A DNA stretch of 64,000 nt, from the NCBI RefSeq assembly GCF_030757795.1, contig NZ_JAUQWH010000005.1:1-64000 (forward strand). Reading direction: 5' to 3'. The stretch comes from Actinoplanes oryzae. Lineage in GTDB: Bacteria > Actinomycetota > Actinomycetes > Mycobacteriales > Micromonosporaceae. Under the pieces are notes generated by a model, which was not told the origin of the DNA, ran no database searches, and saw only the letters and a program-made list of their open reading frames with translations. The position numbers were made by a program, and so were the translations under genes. Of this stretch, positions 24,423 to 32,189 are shown piece after piece (within the stretch, counting starts at the first letter, position 1; the number at the start of each line of letters is the position of its first letter).

Positions 24423-25313
24423 ATGGACGACTTGGAGCGCCGGTACCTGGCTCTCGTGCGCCTGTGCTACCCGGCGGACCACTGGCTGGGCCGGGGGCGG
24501 GAGGTCGTCGGCACGTACCTGGATCTGGCCGAGCCGGGCCGCCGCTGGCCGTCCGCCGCGGACGTGGCCGACCTCGCCGCCGGTGGCGTGCGGCAGCATC
24601 TGCGGTCGACGGGTGCCGCCGCGCTGCTGCCCGGGTTCCGGCTGGCCGCGGCGCTCGCGCTGCTGACGGCGACCGCGCTCGCGGCGGCCTGGTCGGTGGT
24701 CGAGGTGCAGCCGCTGCCGTTCCGGCCCGGCGCCGGGCCGTTCGCGTCGCTGGGCATCGTGGCCTGGCTGGCGTGGCTGGTCGCCGCCCTGGGCTACGCC
24801 GTCGGCGGGGCGTGGACGCGGGTCGCGGTCGGCGGGGCTCTCGCGCTGACCGTCGCGGTGCTCCCGGTGGCCGCGCTGACGGGCCTGCCGCGGCCGCCGG
24901 TGTTCGTGCTGGTGCCGCAGGTGGCGCTCGGGGTGGTCGCGCTGGCCGTGTCCGGGCGCGCGCCGGCCACCGTACGCGTGCTGCCCGCCGCCCTCGGCAC
25001 GGTGACCGGCATCGCGGCCGTGTGGCTGCTGCCCGGCGGCGACTACTACGGCCCGCAGCCCACCCGGGTGCTCGCCGTGGCCGGGACCGCTCTCCTGGTG
25101 GTCGTGACGGCGCTCGCCGTGGCCGGCAGGCGCGGCGGCTGGGCGCTGCTGATCCTCGCGACGCCCGTCGGCATGCTGTCGCTGCACCCGCTGGCCCGGG
25201 CCGTCGACGGCGAGCCGACGTGGCCGGACCTCGGCGTCATCGCCGTGTTCGTCGCGGTGACCGGCCCGACGCTGGTTCCCCTGGCCCTGGCCGTCCGGAG
25301 GAAGAGAGCCTAG
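24423..25313 (+). CDS. Hypothetical multi-pass membrane protein
   Basis: This 296-residue protein starts MDDLERRYLALVRLCYPADH followed by an amphipathic cytosolic region (RGREVVGTYLDLA), then about seven or eight hydrophobic spans (LALLTATALAAAWSV, IVAWLAWLVAALGYAVGG, ALALTVAVLPVAALTG, VALGVVALAVSG, ALLVVVTALAVAG). The N-terminal motif recurs in actinobacterial membrane proteins often placed beside PadR regulators; none is present here. It starts 20 bp after cydDC and might be read through from it. Its stop overlaps that of the convergent HAD gene. Function unknown. Confidence 0.8.
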   Translation: MDDLERRYLALVRLCYPADHWLGRGREVVGTYLDLAEPGRRWPSAADVADLAAGGVRQHLRSTGAAALLPGFRLAAALALLTATALAAAWSVVEVQPLPFRPGAGPFASLGIVAWLAWLVAALGYAVGGAWTRVAVGGALALTVAVLPVAALTGLPRPPVFVLVPQVALGVVALAVSGRAPATVRVLPAALGTVTGIAAVWLLPGGDYYGPQPTRVLAVAGTALLVVVTALAVAGRRGGWALLILATPVGMLSLHPLARAVDGEPTWPDLGVIAVFVAVTGPTLVPLALAVRRKRA

Positions 25314-25906
25314 GCCGGGCCGAGGACGGCCCTCTCGATCGTGGTGAGACAGTCGGCCGTCTCCTCGAAGCGGATCGCCCGGATGCCCAGCGCGGCCGCG
25401 GCCGCCACGTTCTCGGCGCGGTCGTCGACGAAGACCACGTCGGCCGGGTCCTCCCCGAGCACGGCCAGCGCCTTCAGGTAGGCGGCCGGGTCCGGCTTCG
25501 CGACGCCCAGGTCGGCGCTGAAGAGCCGGTGGGCGAAGGTCGTCAGGGCCGGGTGCCGGTCCAGCTCGCGGGCCAGCTCGCGCGGGGCGTTCGACAGCAA
25601 CGACGTGGGTACGCCGGCCGCATGCACCCGGCCGAGCAGCTGCATCGTCGCCGGGTTGAGGTGCAGCCAGCTGGCGACGTCCCGCTCGACGAGGTGGGCG
25701 AGCAGCTGGCCGCCGGGCGGCCCGTCGAGCACGTCGGTCCAGAAGCCGAGGGCGCTCAGCCCGCAGTCGTAGTCGCGGCGGCACTCCCAATAGCGGGTGG
25801 TGAACTCGGCCGGGGGCACCCCGGCGGCCAGGGCCATCGACCGGACGTCGCTCTCGTGCTGGGCGACGCTGATCACTTCTCCGAAGTCCATCAGCAGATG
25901 AGCCAC
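25310..25906 (-). CDS. HAD-superfamily (IA) hydrolase
   Basis: This 198-residue protein has HAD motif I as LLMDFGEVI, motif II SLLSNAPREL, motif III Lys in VAKPDPAAYLKAL and motif IV VFVDDRAENV. The second Asp of the usual DxD is replaced by Gly (DFG), as in a known subset of HAD-IA proteins such as YihX relatives. Likely substrates are phosphorylated small molecules. It converges on the membrane protein gene with a 4-bp overlap. The 76 bp between it and the topoisomerase gene hold nothing I recognise. Confidence 0.87.
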   Translation of the reverse strand: MAHLLMDFGEVISVAQHESDVRSMALAAGVPPAEFTTRYWECRRDYDCGLSALGFWTDVLDGPPGGQLLAHLVERDVASWLHLNPATMQLLGRVHAAGVPTSLLSNAPRELARELDRHPALTTFAHRLFSADLGVAKPDPAAYLKALAVLGEDPADVVFVDDRAENVAAAAALGIRAIRFEETADCLTTIERAVLGPA

Positions 25907-25982
25907 TGGCGGTTCACCCCTCCCGCTGGTCCGGCAACCGTAGCGTTCCAGCCCATCGGCACCGGTGACGGGAAAGTGAACT

Positions 25983-26951
25983 TTACCGGCCGAGCAGATC
26001 CAGCACGGCCTCGTCGGTGGGCTCGTCGACGGTCTCCCCCTTCTCGTACGCCTCGACCACCCGGGGGTCGACGTACGAGCTGCGCGCCACGGCGGGCGTG
26101 TTGCCCAGCAGCTCGGCGACCTCCTTCATCGCGTGGGAGACGTTCCTCCGGGCAGCGGTGGGCGACGACGCCGGCCCGGCATCCGCCAGCTCCGCGGCCG
26201 CCTTCACCGTCCCGTGCCACGTCCGGAAGTCCTTGGCGCTCATCTGCTCGCCGCTGATCTCCCGCAGGTACTCGTTGACCTCGTCGGCGCGCACCTCCCG
26301 CCAGCGCCGGGCGCCCGGCTCCCAGTAGGCGAACAGCCGCTCCTCGCCCCGGCGCCGCCTCCGCAGGTCGCGCAGCACCTGGCACACCTCGCCGTCCTCG
26401 ACCGGCGTCGCGTGCTCCTTGCCCGATTTGCCGACGAACTCCAGGACCACACAGGCCCCCTGCGTACGCACATGCTCCGGCCGCAACGTCGACAGCCCGA
26501 AGGACGGGTCCTGCTCCCGCTGCGCGTACTGGTCGCTGCCGACCCGGAAGGCGCCCATGTCGAGCAGCCGGGCGATCGCGGCGAGCACCCGGCACCGGGT
26601 CAGCCCCCGTCCGCTCAGGTCGTGGCAGAGCCGCTGCCGGATCTCGGGCAGCCGCTCCGCGACCTCGGCCGCGTGCTCGAACTTCTTCTCGTCCCGGGCG
26701 ACGCGCCATTCCGGGTGGTAGAGATACTGCTTGCGCCCGGCCGCGTCGGTCCCGAGGGCCTGGATGTGCCCGCGGGGATCCGGGCTGATCCACACGTCCT
26801 CCCAGGCCGGCGGGATCACGAGCGCCTTGATCCGCCGCACCTCGCCGGTCTCGCGCACCGGGTCGCCGTGCTGATCGACATAGCGGAAGCCCTTGCCGCT
26901 GCGCCGCCGCCCGTACCCGGGCTTGTCCAGCTTGCTGCGCCTGAGCCGCAT
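25983..26951 (-). CDS. DNA topoisomerase IB
   Basis: This is a 322-residue bacterial/poxvirus-type topoisomerase IB. The N-terminal domain has IKALVIPPAWEDVWISPDP and GRKQYLYHPEWR. The catalytic domain has MGAFRVGSDQYA, LEFVGKSGKEH, FRTWHGTVKAA and the nucleophilic Tyr in ARSSYVDPRVVEAYEKG. It relaxes supercoils by a 3'-phosphotyrosyl nick. The ATG at 26951 is preceded by GGGAGGTCAG, a strong ribosome binding site; a start 12 bases further upstream would swallow it. It appears monocistronic. Such enzymes are common accessory genes in actinobacteria. Confidence 0.93.
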   Translation of the reverse strand: MRLRRSKLDKPGYGRRRSGKGFRYVDQHGDPVRETGEVRRIKALVIPPAWEDVWISPDPRGHIQALGTDAAGRKQYLYHPEWRVARDEKKFEHAAEVAERLPEIRQRLCHDLSGRGLTRCRVLAAIARLLDMGAFRVGSDQYAQREQDPSFGLSTLRPEHVRTQGACVVLEFVGKSGKEHATPVEDGEVCQVLRDLRRRRRGEERLFAYWEPGARRWREVRADEVNEYLREISGEQMSAKDFRTWHGTVKAAAELADAGPASSPTAARRNVSHAMKEVAELLGNTPAVARSSYVDPRVVEAYEKGETVDEPTDEAVLDLLGR

Positions 26952-26999
26952 CTGACCTCCCACGCCTGACCGGATCCGGGGGTTCCCACGGCAAGGTCA

Positions 27000-27162
27000 C
27001 TCAAACCCGGCGCCGGACGGGGCACTGCTACGCGGGCCGCGCTCTGCGCGGACGGCCAGGCCAGCGGCCCGCTCCCCGAGCCCGGCCGGTACCAGCTCCA
27101 CCAACGGCTGGCCACCTTGGTCAGCGTTCCGGTCGAGCTGACCGTCGCGGAGGGCGGCTGAC
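27000..27162 (+). pseudogene. Possible gene remnant between topoisomerase IB and the LLM oxidoreductase
   Basis: On the plus strand, one frame across this 250-bp gap stays open with high-GC third positions and ends ...GRYQLHQRLATLVSVPVEL then TVAEGG and a TGA at about 27160. There is no convincing start or ribosome binding site, and I recognise no family. It may be the C-terminal stub of a lost gene or chance. A terminator hairpin follows immediately. Confidence 0.25.
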
Positions 27163-27168
27163 GACACA

Positions 27169-27196
27169 CGTCCCGGACCGGGAACGGTCCGGGACG
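27169..27196. terminator. Perfect hairpin, probable bidirectional terminator
   Basis: An 11-bp perfect stem CGTCCCGGACC/GGTCCGGGACG with a GGGAAC loop lies 19 bp beyond the stop of the LLM oxidoreductase gene (minus strand) and just after the possible gene remnant on the plus strand. There is no long T tract, as is common for high-GC terminators. Confidence 0.7.
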
Positions 27197-27214
27197 CGCG
27201 GTGAGTGACGACGG

Positions 27215-28171
27215 TCAGAGGGCGCGGAGCTTGTCGCCGAGCTCCTTGGCGAAGAAGTCGATGAAGCCGTCCGGGTCGGGGCCCGCGTTCTGCAGCACGA
27301 TGTGGTCGAAGCCGGCCTTCGTGTACTCGCGCACCGAGTCCACGTACGGCTGCGGGTCGGGCCCGAGGGCGAACTGGCCCCGGACGTCCTCGGCGCGCAC
27401 GGTCTGCGACGCGGCGTCGAAGTTGACCGGGTTGGGGAGCTCGCTCATGACCTTCCAGCCGGTGAGCGCCCAGCGGGTCGTCCTGAGGACCTCGTCGATG
27501 CCGGCCTGCTCGGTCTCGGCCCAGGCCATGGGCACCTCGGCGTACTTCGGGCCGGAGCCGCCGGCGCCGCCGTAGGCCTCGACGAGGTCGGCGCGCGGCT
27601 CGGTGGCGAAGAGGCCGTCGCCCAGCTCGGCGGCGACCTTGGCGGCGTCCTTGCCGCCCGCGGCGACCGCGATCACCGGGAGCTCGTCGGGCAGGTCGAA
27701 GACGCGGGCGTCCTCGAGCTGCAGGTGCTTGCCCTCGTACGACTGGTAGCCGCCCTGCCACAGCAGCTTGATGATCTCCAGCGCCTCGCGCAGCCGCTCC
27801 TGGCGCCCGCGGACGCTCGGGAAGCCCTGGCCGACGACGTGCTCGTTGAGCCGCTCGCCGGAGCCGATGCCGAGCGTGAAGCGGTTGTCCGAGGTGATCG
27901 CCAGGGTCGCCGCCGCCTGGGCGATGATCGCCGGGTGGTAGCGGACGGTCGGGCAGGTGACGCCCGTGGCGAGGCCGATGCGCTCGGTCTTCGCCGCGAT
28001 GGCCCCGAGGACGGTCCAGGCGAACGGCGAGTGCCCCTGCACGTCCAGCCACGGGTGGTAGTGGTCGCTGATCTCGACGAAGTCGAAGCCGGCCTGTTCG
28101 GCGCGGACGGCCTGCCGGATCAGCTCCTTGGGGCCGAAACCCTCGGCCGACAGCTTGTATCCGAGCTTCAT
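27215..28171 (-). CDS. LLM-class F420-dependent oxidoreductase (FGD-like)
   Basis: This is a 318-residue luciferase-like TIM-barrel flavin/F420 enzyme. Marks are KLGYKLSAEGFGPKELI, FVEISDHYHPW, ERIGLATGVTCPTVRYHPA and the FTLGIGSGERLNEH motif typical of the F420-dependent glucose-6-phosphate dehydrogenase group. It probably transfers hydride between a small alcohol/aldehyde or sugar phosphate and coenzyme F420 in the cytoplasm. The ATG has GAGGGG about eight bases upstream. It is monocistronic, with hairpins on both sides. Which FGD-like activity it has cannot be read from sequence. Confidence 0.9.
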   Translation of the reverse strand: MKLGYKLSAEGFGPKELIRQAVRAEQAGFDFVEISDHYHPWLDVQGHSPFAWTVLGAIAAKTERIGLATGVTCPTVRYHPAIIAQAAATLAITSDNRFTLGIGSGERLNEHVVGQGFPSVRGRQERLREALEIIKLLWQGGYQSYEGKHLQLEDARVFDLPDELPVIAVAAGGKDAAKVAAELGDGLFATEPRADLVEAYGGAGGSGPKYAEVPMAWAETEQAGIDEVLRTTRWALTGWKVMSELPNPVNFDAASQTVRAEDVRGQFALGPDPQPYVDSVREYTKAGFDHIVLQNAGPDPDGFIDFFAKELGDKLRAL

Positions 28172-28219
28172 GATGATCCCCTCTCTCGACCCGGGTGGTT
28201 CCCGCCGTCGGACACGACA

Positions 28220-28249
28220 AACGCCGGGCCGCGAGGGCGGCCCGGCGTT
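28220..28249. terminator. Strong hairpin terminator after the DUF3618 operon
   Basis: A 13-bp perfect stem AACGCCGGGCCGC/GCGGCCCGGCGTT with a GAGG loop lies 12 bp beyond the stop of the DUF3618 gene on the minus strand, followed by TGTCGTGTCC. It insulates the stress-type operon from the downstream LLM gene. Confidence 0.8.
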
Positions 28250-28261
28250 GGTGTCACGCCG

Positions 28262-28933
28262 TCAGGATCGGGCGCTCTGCACCGCGTCGCGGCTGGTCTC
28301 CTTGGCGTCCTGCGCCGAGGACTGCGCCTGCTGCTTGGTCGTCTGCGCGGCGTCGGTCGCGGTCTCCTTGAGCTGACCGGCGGCCTGCTGGACCGTACCC
28401 TGCAGGTCGTCCTTGATCTCGGTGGCGACCTCCTTGACCTTGTCGGTCAGGTCCCCGCTGCGCTCCTTGAGCTGCTCCCCGGCGCGCTTCTCGGCCTCGG
28501 TGGCCGGGATGAGCGTCGAGGCGAGCAGGCCCACGCCGAAGGCGATGATGCCCGCGGCCAGGGGGTTGCCCTGCGCCTGCTGCTTGGCGGCCGACGGCGC
28601 GCCCTTCACGGCGTCCGCGACGTCATGCGCCTTCTCCTGAACCGTGCCGGCCGCGGAACTCGCCGCGTCCTGGACGGTCCCGGCGGCGGAGTGCGCCTTG
28701 TCACTGACGGTCCCGGCGGCGGCATGCGCCTTGTCGCTGACCGTCCCGGCGGCCGAGCCGGCCTTGTCCTGCACTGTCTCGGTGCTTCCCATGACCTTCT
28801 CCTTCACCGCGGTCCAGCGGCGGCGGGCGACCTGCTTGGGGCTGGTCTTCTCGGCCAGCAGGTCGACGTCGCGCGTCATCTTGGCCCGCGTCTGCTCGAT
28901 CTCCTGCCTCAGCCGGTCGGGTTCTTCAGCCAT
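28262..28933 (-). CDS. DUF3618 membrane-associated protein with LEA-like repeats
   Basis: This 223-residue protein opens with the DUF3618 motif (LRQEIEQTRAKMTRDVDLLAEK). A run of near-identical 11-residue helices follows (AAGTVSDKAHA, AAGTVSDKAHS, AAGTVQDAASS, AAGTVQEKAHD), then one membrane span (LAAGIIAFGVGLLASTLIP) and another amphipathic Ala/Lys/Glu/Gln tail. Such 11-mer repeats resemble late-embryogenesis-abundant proteins that protect membranes under stress. It is the last gene of a three-gene operon and overlaps the upstream holin-like gene by 25 bp. Function in actinobacteria is not established. Confidence 0.85.
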   Translation of the reverse strand: MAEEPDRLRQEIEQTRAKMTRDVDLLAEKTSPKQVARRRWTAVKEKVMGSTETVQDKAGSAAGTVSDKAHAAAGTVSDKAHSAAGTVQDAASSAAGTVQEKAHDVADAVKGAPSAAKQQAQGNPLAAGIIAFGVGLLASTLIPATEAEKRAGEQLKERSGDLTDKVKEVATEIKDDLQGTVQQAAGQLKETATDAAQTTKQQAQSSAQDAKETSRDAVQSARS

Positions 28934-29325
28934 CGGGCGTCCTCCTTCAACGTGTCGGCGGTACGCCGCGGAACGGGGTCGACTGTCTTGAGCCGCTTGC
29001 GGCCGATGCTGTAGAGCACGGCACCGGCGATGCCCCAGAGCACCGCGACGATGAGCGCGGCCCAGCCGAGGTCCATCACGTTGCCCAGGCCGAAGACGAT
29101 CGCGAAGCTGAGCAGGACGACGGCGAGGTAGCCGGCGAACCCGGCCCCGCCGAGCATCCCGGCGGCCTTGCCCGCCTTGGACGCCTCCTGCTTGAGCTCC
29201 ACCTTGGCCAGCTCGACCTCCTGGCGGAACAGCTGCGAGAGGTCGTCGCTGATGTTGCCGATGAGCTCACCGACGGAGGAGTTGGTGACCTGCTCCTCGC
29301 GGTCGGCCGGGTACGGCGCGGTCAT
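28909..29325 (-). CDS. Phage-holin-3_6/DUF1469 family membrane protein
   Basis: This 138-residue protein starts with an amphipathic helix (VGELIGNISDDLSQLFRQEV, ELAKVELKQEASKAGKAAG), followed by two membrane spans (AGYLAVVLLSFAIVFGLG, WAALIVAVLWGIAGAVLY) and a basic tail. This is the DUF1469 (holin superfamily III-like) pattern, often encoded next to DUF3618 proteins in actinobacteria. The ATG overlaps the stop of the upstream gene. Despite the family name no phage genes are nearby; it is probably an envelope stress component. Confidence 0.87.
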   Translation of the reverse strand: MTAPYPADREEQVTNSSVGELIGNISDDLSQLFRQEVELAKVELKQEASKAGKAAGMLGGAGFAGYLAVVLLSFAIVFGLGNVMDLGWAALIVAVLWGIAGAVLYSIGRKRLKTVDPVPRRTADTLKEDARWLKNPTG

Positions 29326-30194
29326 CGCAGACCGCCCGGACGCTCCTCCACCACGACGTAGTCCTCCTCGACGACGGCGGGCGTACCCGTGCCGGTCGCG
29401 GCGTACTCCGTACCCGTGGTGGTGGTGTAGCCGGTGGTGGTCGCCGGGTAGCCGGTGGCCGGCGTGGCCTGGTTGTACGACGCCTGGTCGTACGAGGCCT
29501 GCTCGTAGGAGCTGAACTGGTCGGTCGAGGGCTTGGCGTCCTCGTGCGAGACCTCGTCGGCCTTCATGACGCCCTTGCCCAGGCGGCCGACGACGAAGCC
29601 GGCGGCCAGCGCGGTCGCGAGGAAGGCGCCGGGGCGGCGGCGGGCGAAGTCGCCGACCTCGCGCAGCACGCCCTCGGGGCCGTTGCGGTCGAGGTAGTCG
29701 GCGAACTGGCGGCCGCCGTCGGCGACCCGGGAGACCACGGCCGCGGCCGGGCCCTCGGCGCGGTCGCCGCGCATCTCGTCGAGCTGGCCGGCGATCTCGC
29801 GGACCGTGCCGGAGAGCCGGTCGGTCTGGCTCTTCGCCTCGCCGGTGACCCGGTCGCGCACGTCGGAGGCGACGCTGCGGGCCTGGGTCTTCGCCTCGGA
29901 CCCGACGCGGTGCGCCTGCTCCTTGACCGTGTCCTTGACCTCGCCCGCGGCCTGGCCGGCGGCCTGCTTCGACTGGCCGGCGACCTCCTTGGCCTGGTCC
30001 TTGACCTCCGAGGCCTTCTCCTTGACCCCGCCGCCGGTGCTGTCGTCACCCGTGGTGGTCGTCGCCGCGGGGTACGTGGTCGCGTAGACCGGCTCGGCGG
30101 GAACGGTGGTGGCGGGATATGCCGGCGTGATCGGGACCTCGCCGTACGGCTGCGACTCGTCCGGTGCGCGTGCGCCCGTGTACGGGTCACTCAT
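29322..30194 (-). CDS. Envelope stress-type repeat protein with Thr/Tyr-rich tail
   Basis: This 290-residue protein has a Pro/Thr/Tyr-rich N-terminus (YGEVPITPAYPATTVP), a long CsbD/LEA-like amphipathic helix (KEKASEVKDQAKEVAGQSKQ, RVGSEAKTQARSVASDVRD), a conserved helix-membrane segment (PEGVLREVGDFARRRPGAF, LATALAAGFVVGRLGKG) and a low-complexity tail of QASYDQASYNQATP and TTGYTTTTGTEY. The ATG at 30194 has GGAGG six bases upstream. It begins the operon with the DUF1469 and DUF3618 genes. The membrane segment is typical of actinobacterial envelope proteins of unknown function induced by stress. Confidence 0.8.
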   Translation of the reverse strand: MSDPYTGARAPDESQPYGEVPITPAYPATTVPAEPVYATTYPAATTTTGDDSTGGGVKEKASEVKDQAKEVAGQSKQAAGQAAGEVKDTVKEQAHRVGSEAKTQARSVASDVRDRVTGEAKSQTDRLSGTVREIAGQLDEMRGDRAEGPAAAVVSRVADGGRQFADYLDRNGPEGVLREVGDFARRRPGAFLATALAAGFVVGRLGKGVMKADEVSHEDAKPSTDQFSSYEQASYDQASYNQATPATGYPATTTGYTTTTGTEYAATGTGTPAVVEEDYVVVEERPGGLR

Positions 30195-30412
30195 GGCAAC
30201 CTCCAAGGTGGTTCGTCCGTGTGTGCTACGCCCGTTCACCTACCCCGTCGATCGCCCGTACTACCTCCTTGCCGTTGTGCAAATTCTGGCAGGAATCGCC
30301 TGCATGAAGCCCCTGAGGACGGGTATGCGCGAGGCCGTTTTCTTCTCCTATCGCGCCGATCGGTTTACCATGCTCGTGGCGATGACCGTGCGTACACAGA
30401 GGAGCGTCAGCG
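30195..30412. promoter_or_regulatory. Divergent promoter region, stress operon / molybdoenzyme gene
   Basis: These 218 bp separate two divergent genes. They are richer in A+T than their surroundings around 30280-30300 and 30340-30375 (CGTTTTCTTCTCC, GGTTTACCATGC), as expected for promoters. I cannot name the sigma-factor boxes with confidence. Confidence 0.4.
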
Positions 30413-31630
30413 ATGGACGAGGGCACGTACGACCGGCGGCGCCTGGGCCAGTGGCTGGCCGGCGAGGCACGCGGCTTCTCCCGTCGTGACCTGCTCAGAC
30501 TCGGCGCGCTCGCCGGTGCGGGCATGGCGCTGGCCCCCACGGCGGCCGCCGCTGCCGCCGCCGCCGCCCCGATCGTCAAGCCGCTGCCTCCGGAGCTGTT
30601 CACCGTCTTCGGCACGAACGCCGAGACCCGCTGGTCGGCGCTGGCCGGGCAGGGCCCCCTGGTGCCGATCGACCGCTTCTTCGTGCGCAACCACACGAGC
30701 ACCCCGATCATCGACCAGGCGTCGTGGCGGCTGCACCTGACCGGCGCCGGGCTGCGGCGGGGGCCGGTCGATTACACGTACGGGCAGCTGCGCGCCCTCC
30801 CCGCGACCACCATGACCACCGCCGTCGAGTGCGCGGGCAACGGCCGGAGCTTCTTCACCACGCAGCAGGGCCAGACCGTGTCGGGCACCGCCTGGCAGCT
30901 CGGCGCGATCGGGGTCGCCCGCTGGCGCGGGGTGCGGCTGGCCACCCTCCTGCACCACGCCGGCCTGCGCCCCGACGCCGTCGACGTGCTGCCGTCCGGC
31001 CTGGACCCGCACTACGTGACCGGCGGCGTGGACCTCGGCCCGGTCCGCCGCCCGCTGCCGGTGCGCAAGGCGTTGCGGGACGTCCTGGTGGCGTACGAGA
31101 TGAATGGTGAGCCCCTGCCCCCGGACCACGGCGCGCCGGTCCGCCTGATCGTCCCGCACTGGATCGGCATCGCCTCGATCAAGTGGCTGGGCAGCATCGA
31201 GGTGTCGGCCGAGCCGCTCTTCTCGCCGTGGAACACGCAGTTCTACCGGCTCTTCGGCCCGGGCTTCCCCGCGGAGGGGCAGCCGTTCGACCGGCAGACC
31301 ATCAAGAGCGCCTTCGAGCTGGACCGCGGCACCACCCTGCCCGCGGGGCGGACCACCCGCCTGACCGGACGGTCCTGGTCCGCCGCCGGGCCGATCAAGC
31401 ACACCGACATCAGTACGGACGGAGGCGCCACGTGGCGCCGAGCCCGCAAGACCGGCCCCGGCGTCGCCTGGCAGAGCTGGGAGCTCGACTGGCGGCCCGC
31501 CGCCGGCGAGCACACCCTGCTGGCGCGGGCCGCCGACGTCCACGGGAACGTGCAGCCCGACGTCGCCACCTACAACGAGCTGGGCTATCTCTTCGACGCC
31601 GTAGTCCGGCACCCCGTCGTCGCGGCGTGA
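30413..31630 (+). CDS. Tat-exported molybdopterin-dependent oxidoreductase, sulfite oxidase family
   Basis: This 405-residue protein has a twin-arginine signal (SRRDLLRLGALAGAGMAL, then an Ala-rich stretch to about residue 50). The Moco domain contains the cofactor-ligating Cys in VECAGNGRSFF, FFVRNHTSTP near the start of the domain, RLIVPHWIGIASIKWL and the C-terminal Mo-co dimerisation domain (RTTRLTGRSWSAAGPIKHTD, GATWRRARK). It acts outside the membrane on sulfite or a similar oxyanion/sulfoxide; no haem domain is fused, so an external electron acceptor is needed. GAGG lies ten bases before the ATG. It converges on a tetR gene. Confidence 0.9.
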   Translation: MDEGTYDRRRLGQWLAGEARGFSRRDLLRLGALAGAGMALAPTAAAAAAAAAPIVKPLPPELFTVFGTNAETRWSALAGQGPLVPIDRFFVRNHTSTPIIDQASWRLHLTGAGLRRGPVDYTYGQLRALPATTMTTAVECAGNGRSFFTTQQGQTVSGTAWQLGAIGVARWRGVRLATLLHHAGLRPDAVDVLPSGLDPHYVTGGVDLGPVRRPLPVRKALRDVLVAYEMNGEPLPPDHGAPVRLIVPHWIGIASIKWLGSIEVSAEPLFSPWNTQFYRLFGPGFPAEGQPFDRQTIKSAFELDRGTTLPAGRTTRLTGRSWSAAGPIKHTDISTDGGATWRRARKTGPGVAWQSWELDWRPAAGEHTLLARAADVHGNVQPDVATYNELGYLFDAVVRHPVVAA

Positions 31631-31633
31631 CGC

Positions 31634-32110
31634 TCACGGGGCCAGCGACCGCAGCACGACCTCCCGCGCCGCGCCGAGGGTGGCCGGGAGGGCGGCCGGG
31701 TCGCGCCCGATGCGCTCGGCGCCCGCGCGCATGACCCCGGAAAGCAGCTCCACCACGAGCGGCACGTCGCCGACGTCCCGGAACTCGCCGCGCGCGATGC
31801 CCTGCCGGACGACGGCGGCGACCCCGGCCACGATCTCGTGCATCGGGCCGCCCGCGCCCTTCGGCCCGGCGAGGACCGGCCGGAACATCAGCTGCAGCAC
31901 CGGGTCACGGAAGGCCTCCAGCACCACCCCGGCGATCTCCCCGAGCCGTGCGGGCGCCGGGGCCTCCTGACGCCCGGCGACGGCGGCCACCCGCTCGACC
32001 GCCGGCCGGCCCGCCCGCTCGACCAGCGCCAGGACCAGCGCGCTCTTGTCCGCGCCGTAGTTGTAGAGCGTGTTGCGCGCCAGCCCGGCCCGGGCGGCGA
32101 TGTGACCCAT
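31634..32110 (-). CDS. TetR-family regulator with an unusually short N-terminus
   Basis: This 158-residue protein has the second half of a TetR DNA-binding domain at its very start ([24 protein letters not shown] is split here as [11 protein letters not shown] and [13 protein letters not shown]) and a normal C-terminal domain. Helix 1 of the usual TetR domain, about 20 residues, is missing; the frame upstream reads [12 protein letters not shown] and runs into the promoter of dhaK. A TTG at 32134 would add eight residues. It is divergent from dhaKLM and so is probably its regulator, or a decayed version of one. Confidence 0.65.
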   Translation of the reverse strand: MGHIAARAGLARNTLYNYGADKSALVLALVERAGRPAVERVAAVAGRQEAPAPARLGEIAGVVLEAFRDPVLQLMFRPVLAGPKGAGGPMHEIVAGVAAVVRQGIARGEFRDVGDVPLVVELLSGVMRAGAERIGRDPAALPATLGAAREVVLRSLAP

Positions 32111-32121
32111 AGCGACGGAAT

Positions 32122-32137
32122 GTCGTGAAAACAAGAC
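32122..32137. promoter_or_regulatory. Dyad element between tetR and dhaK
   Basis: GTCGTGAAAACAAGAC is an imperfect palindrome (GTC, TG around an A/T-rich centre, CA, GAC) in the only A+T-rich stretch between the divergent genes. It is a plausible TetR operator overlapping one or both promoters. Confidence 0.4.
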
Positions 32138-32189
32138 CTCGAAACGCGCGGGCGGGCGGCGTAGCTTGAGGGGCGGGGAGGAGCCACCC

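Noticed and set aside
25310..25906. Inactive HAD because the DxD motif reads DFG
   Set aside because: The DFG/DLG form of motif I is common in a subgroup of HAD-IA proteins and motifs II-IV are intact.
28909..29325. Prophage holin
   Set aside because: The holin-superfamily name comes from sequence class only; the neighbours are envelope genes, and no phage structural, lysis or integrase genes are present.
30195..30412. Specific stress sigma-factor promoter for the envelope operon
   Set aside because: A GGGTA-like hexamer is visible on the minus strand, but no matching -35 box at proper spacing, so it is not called.
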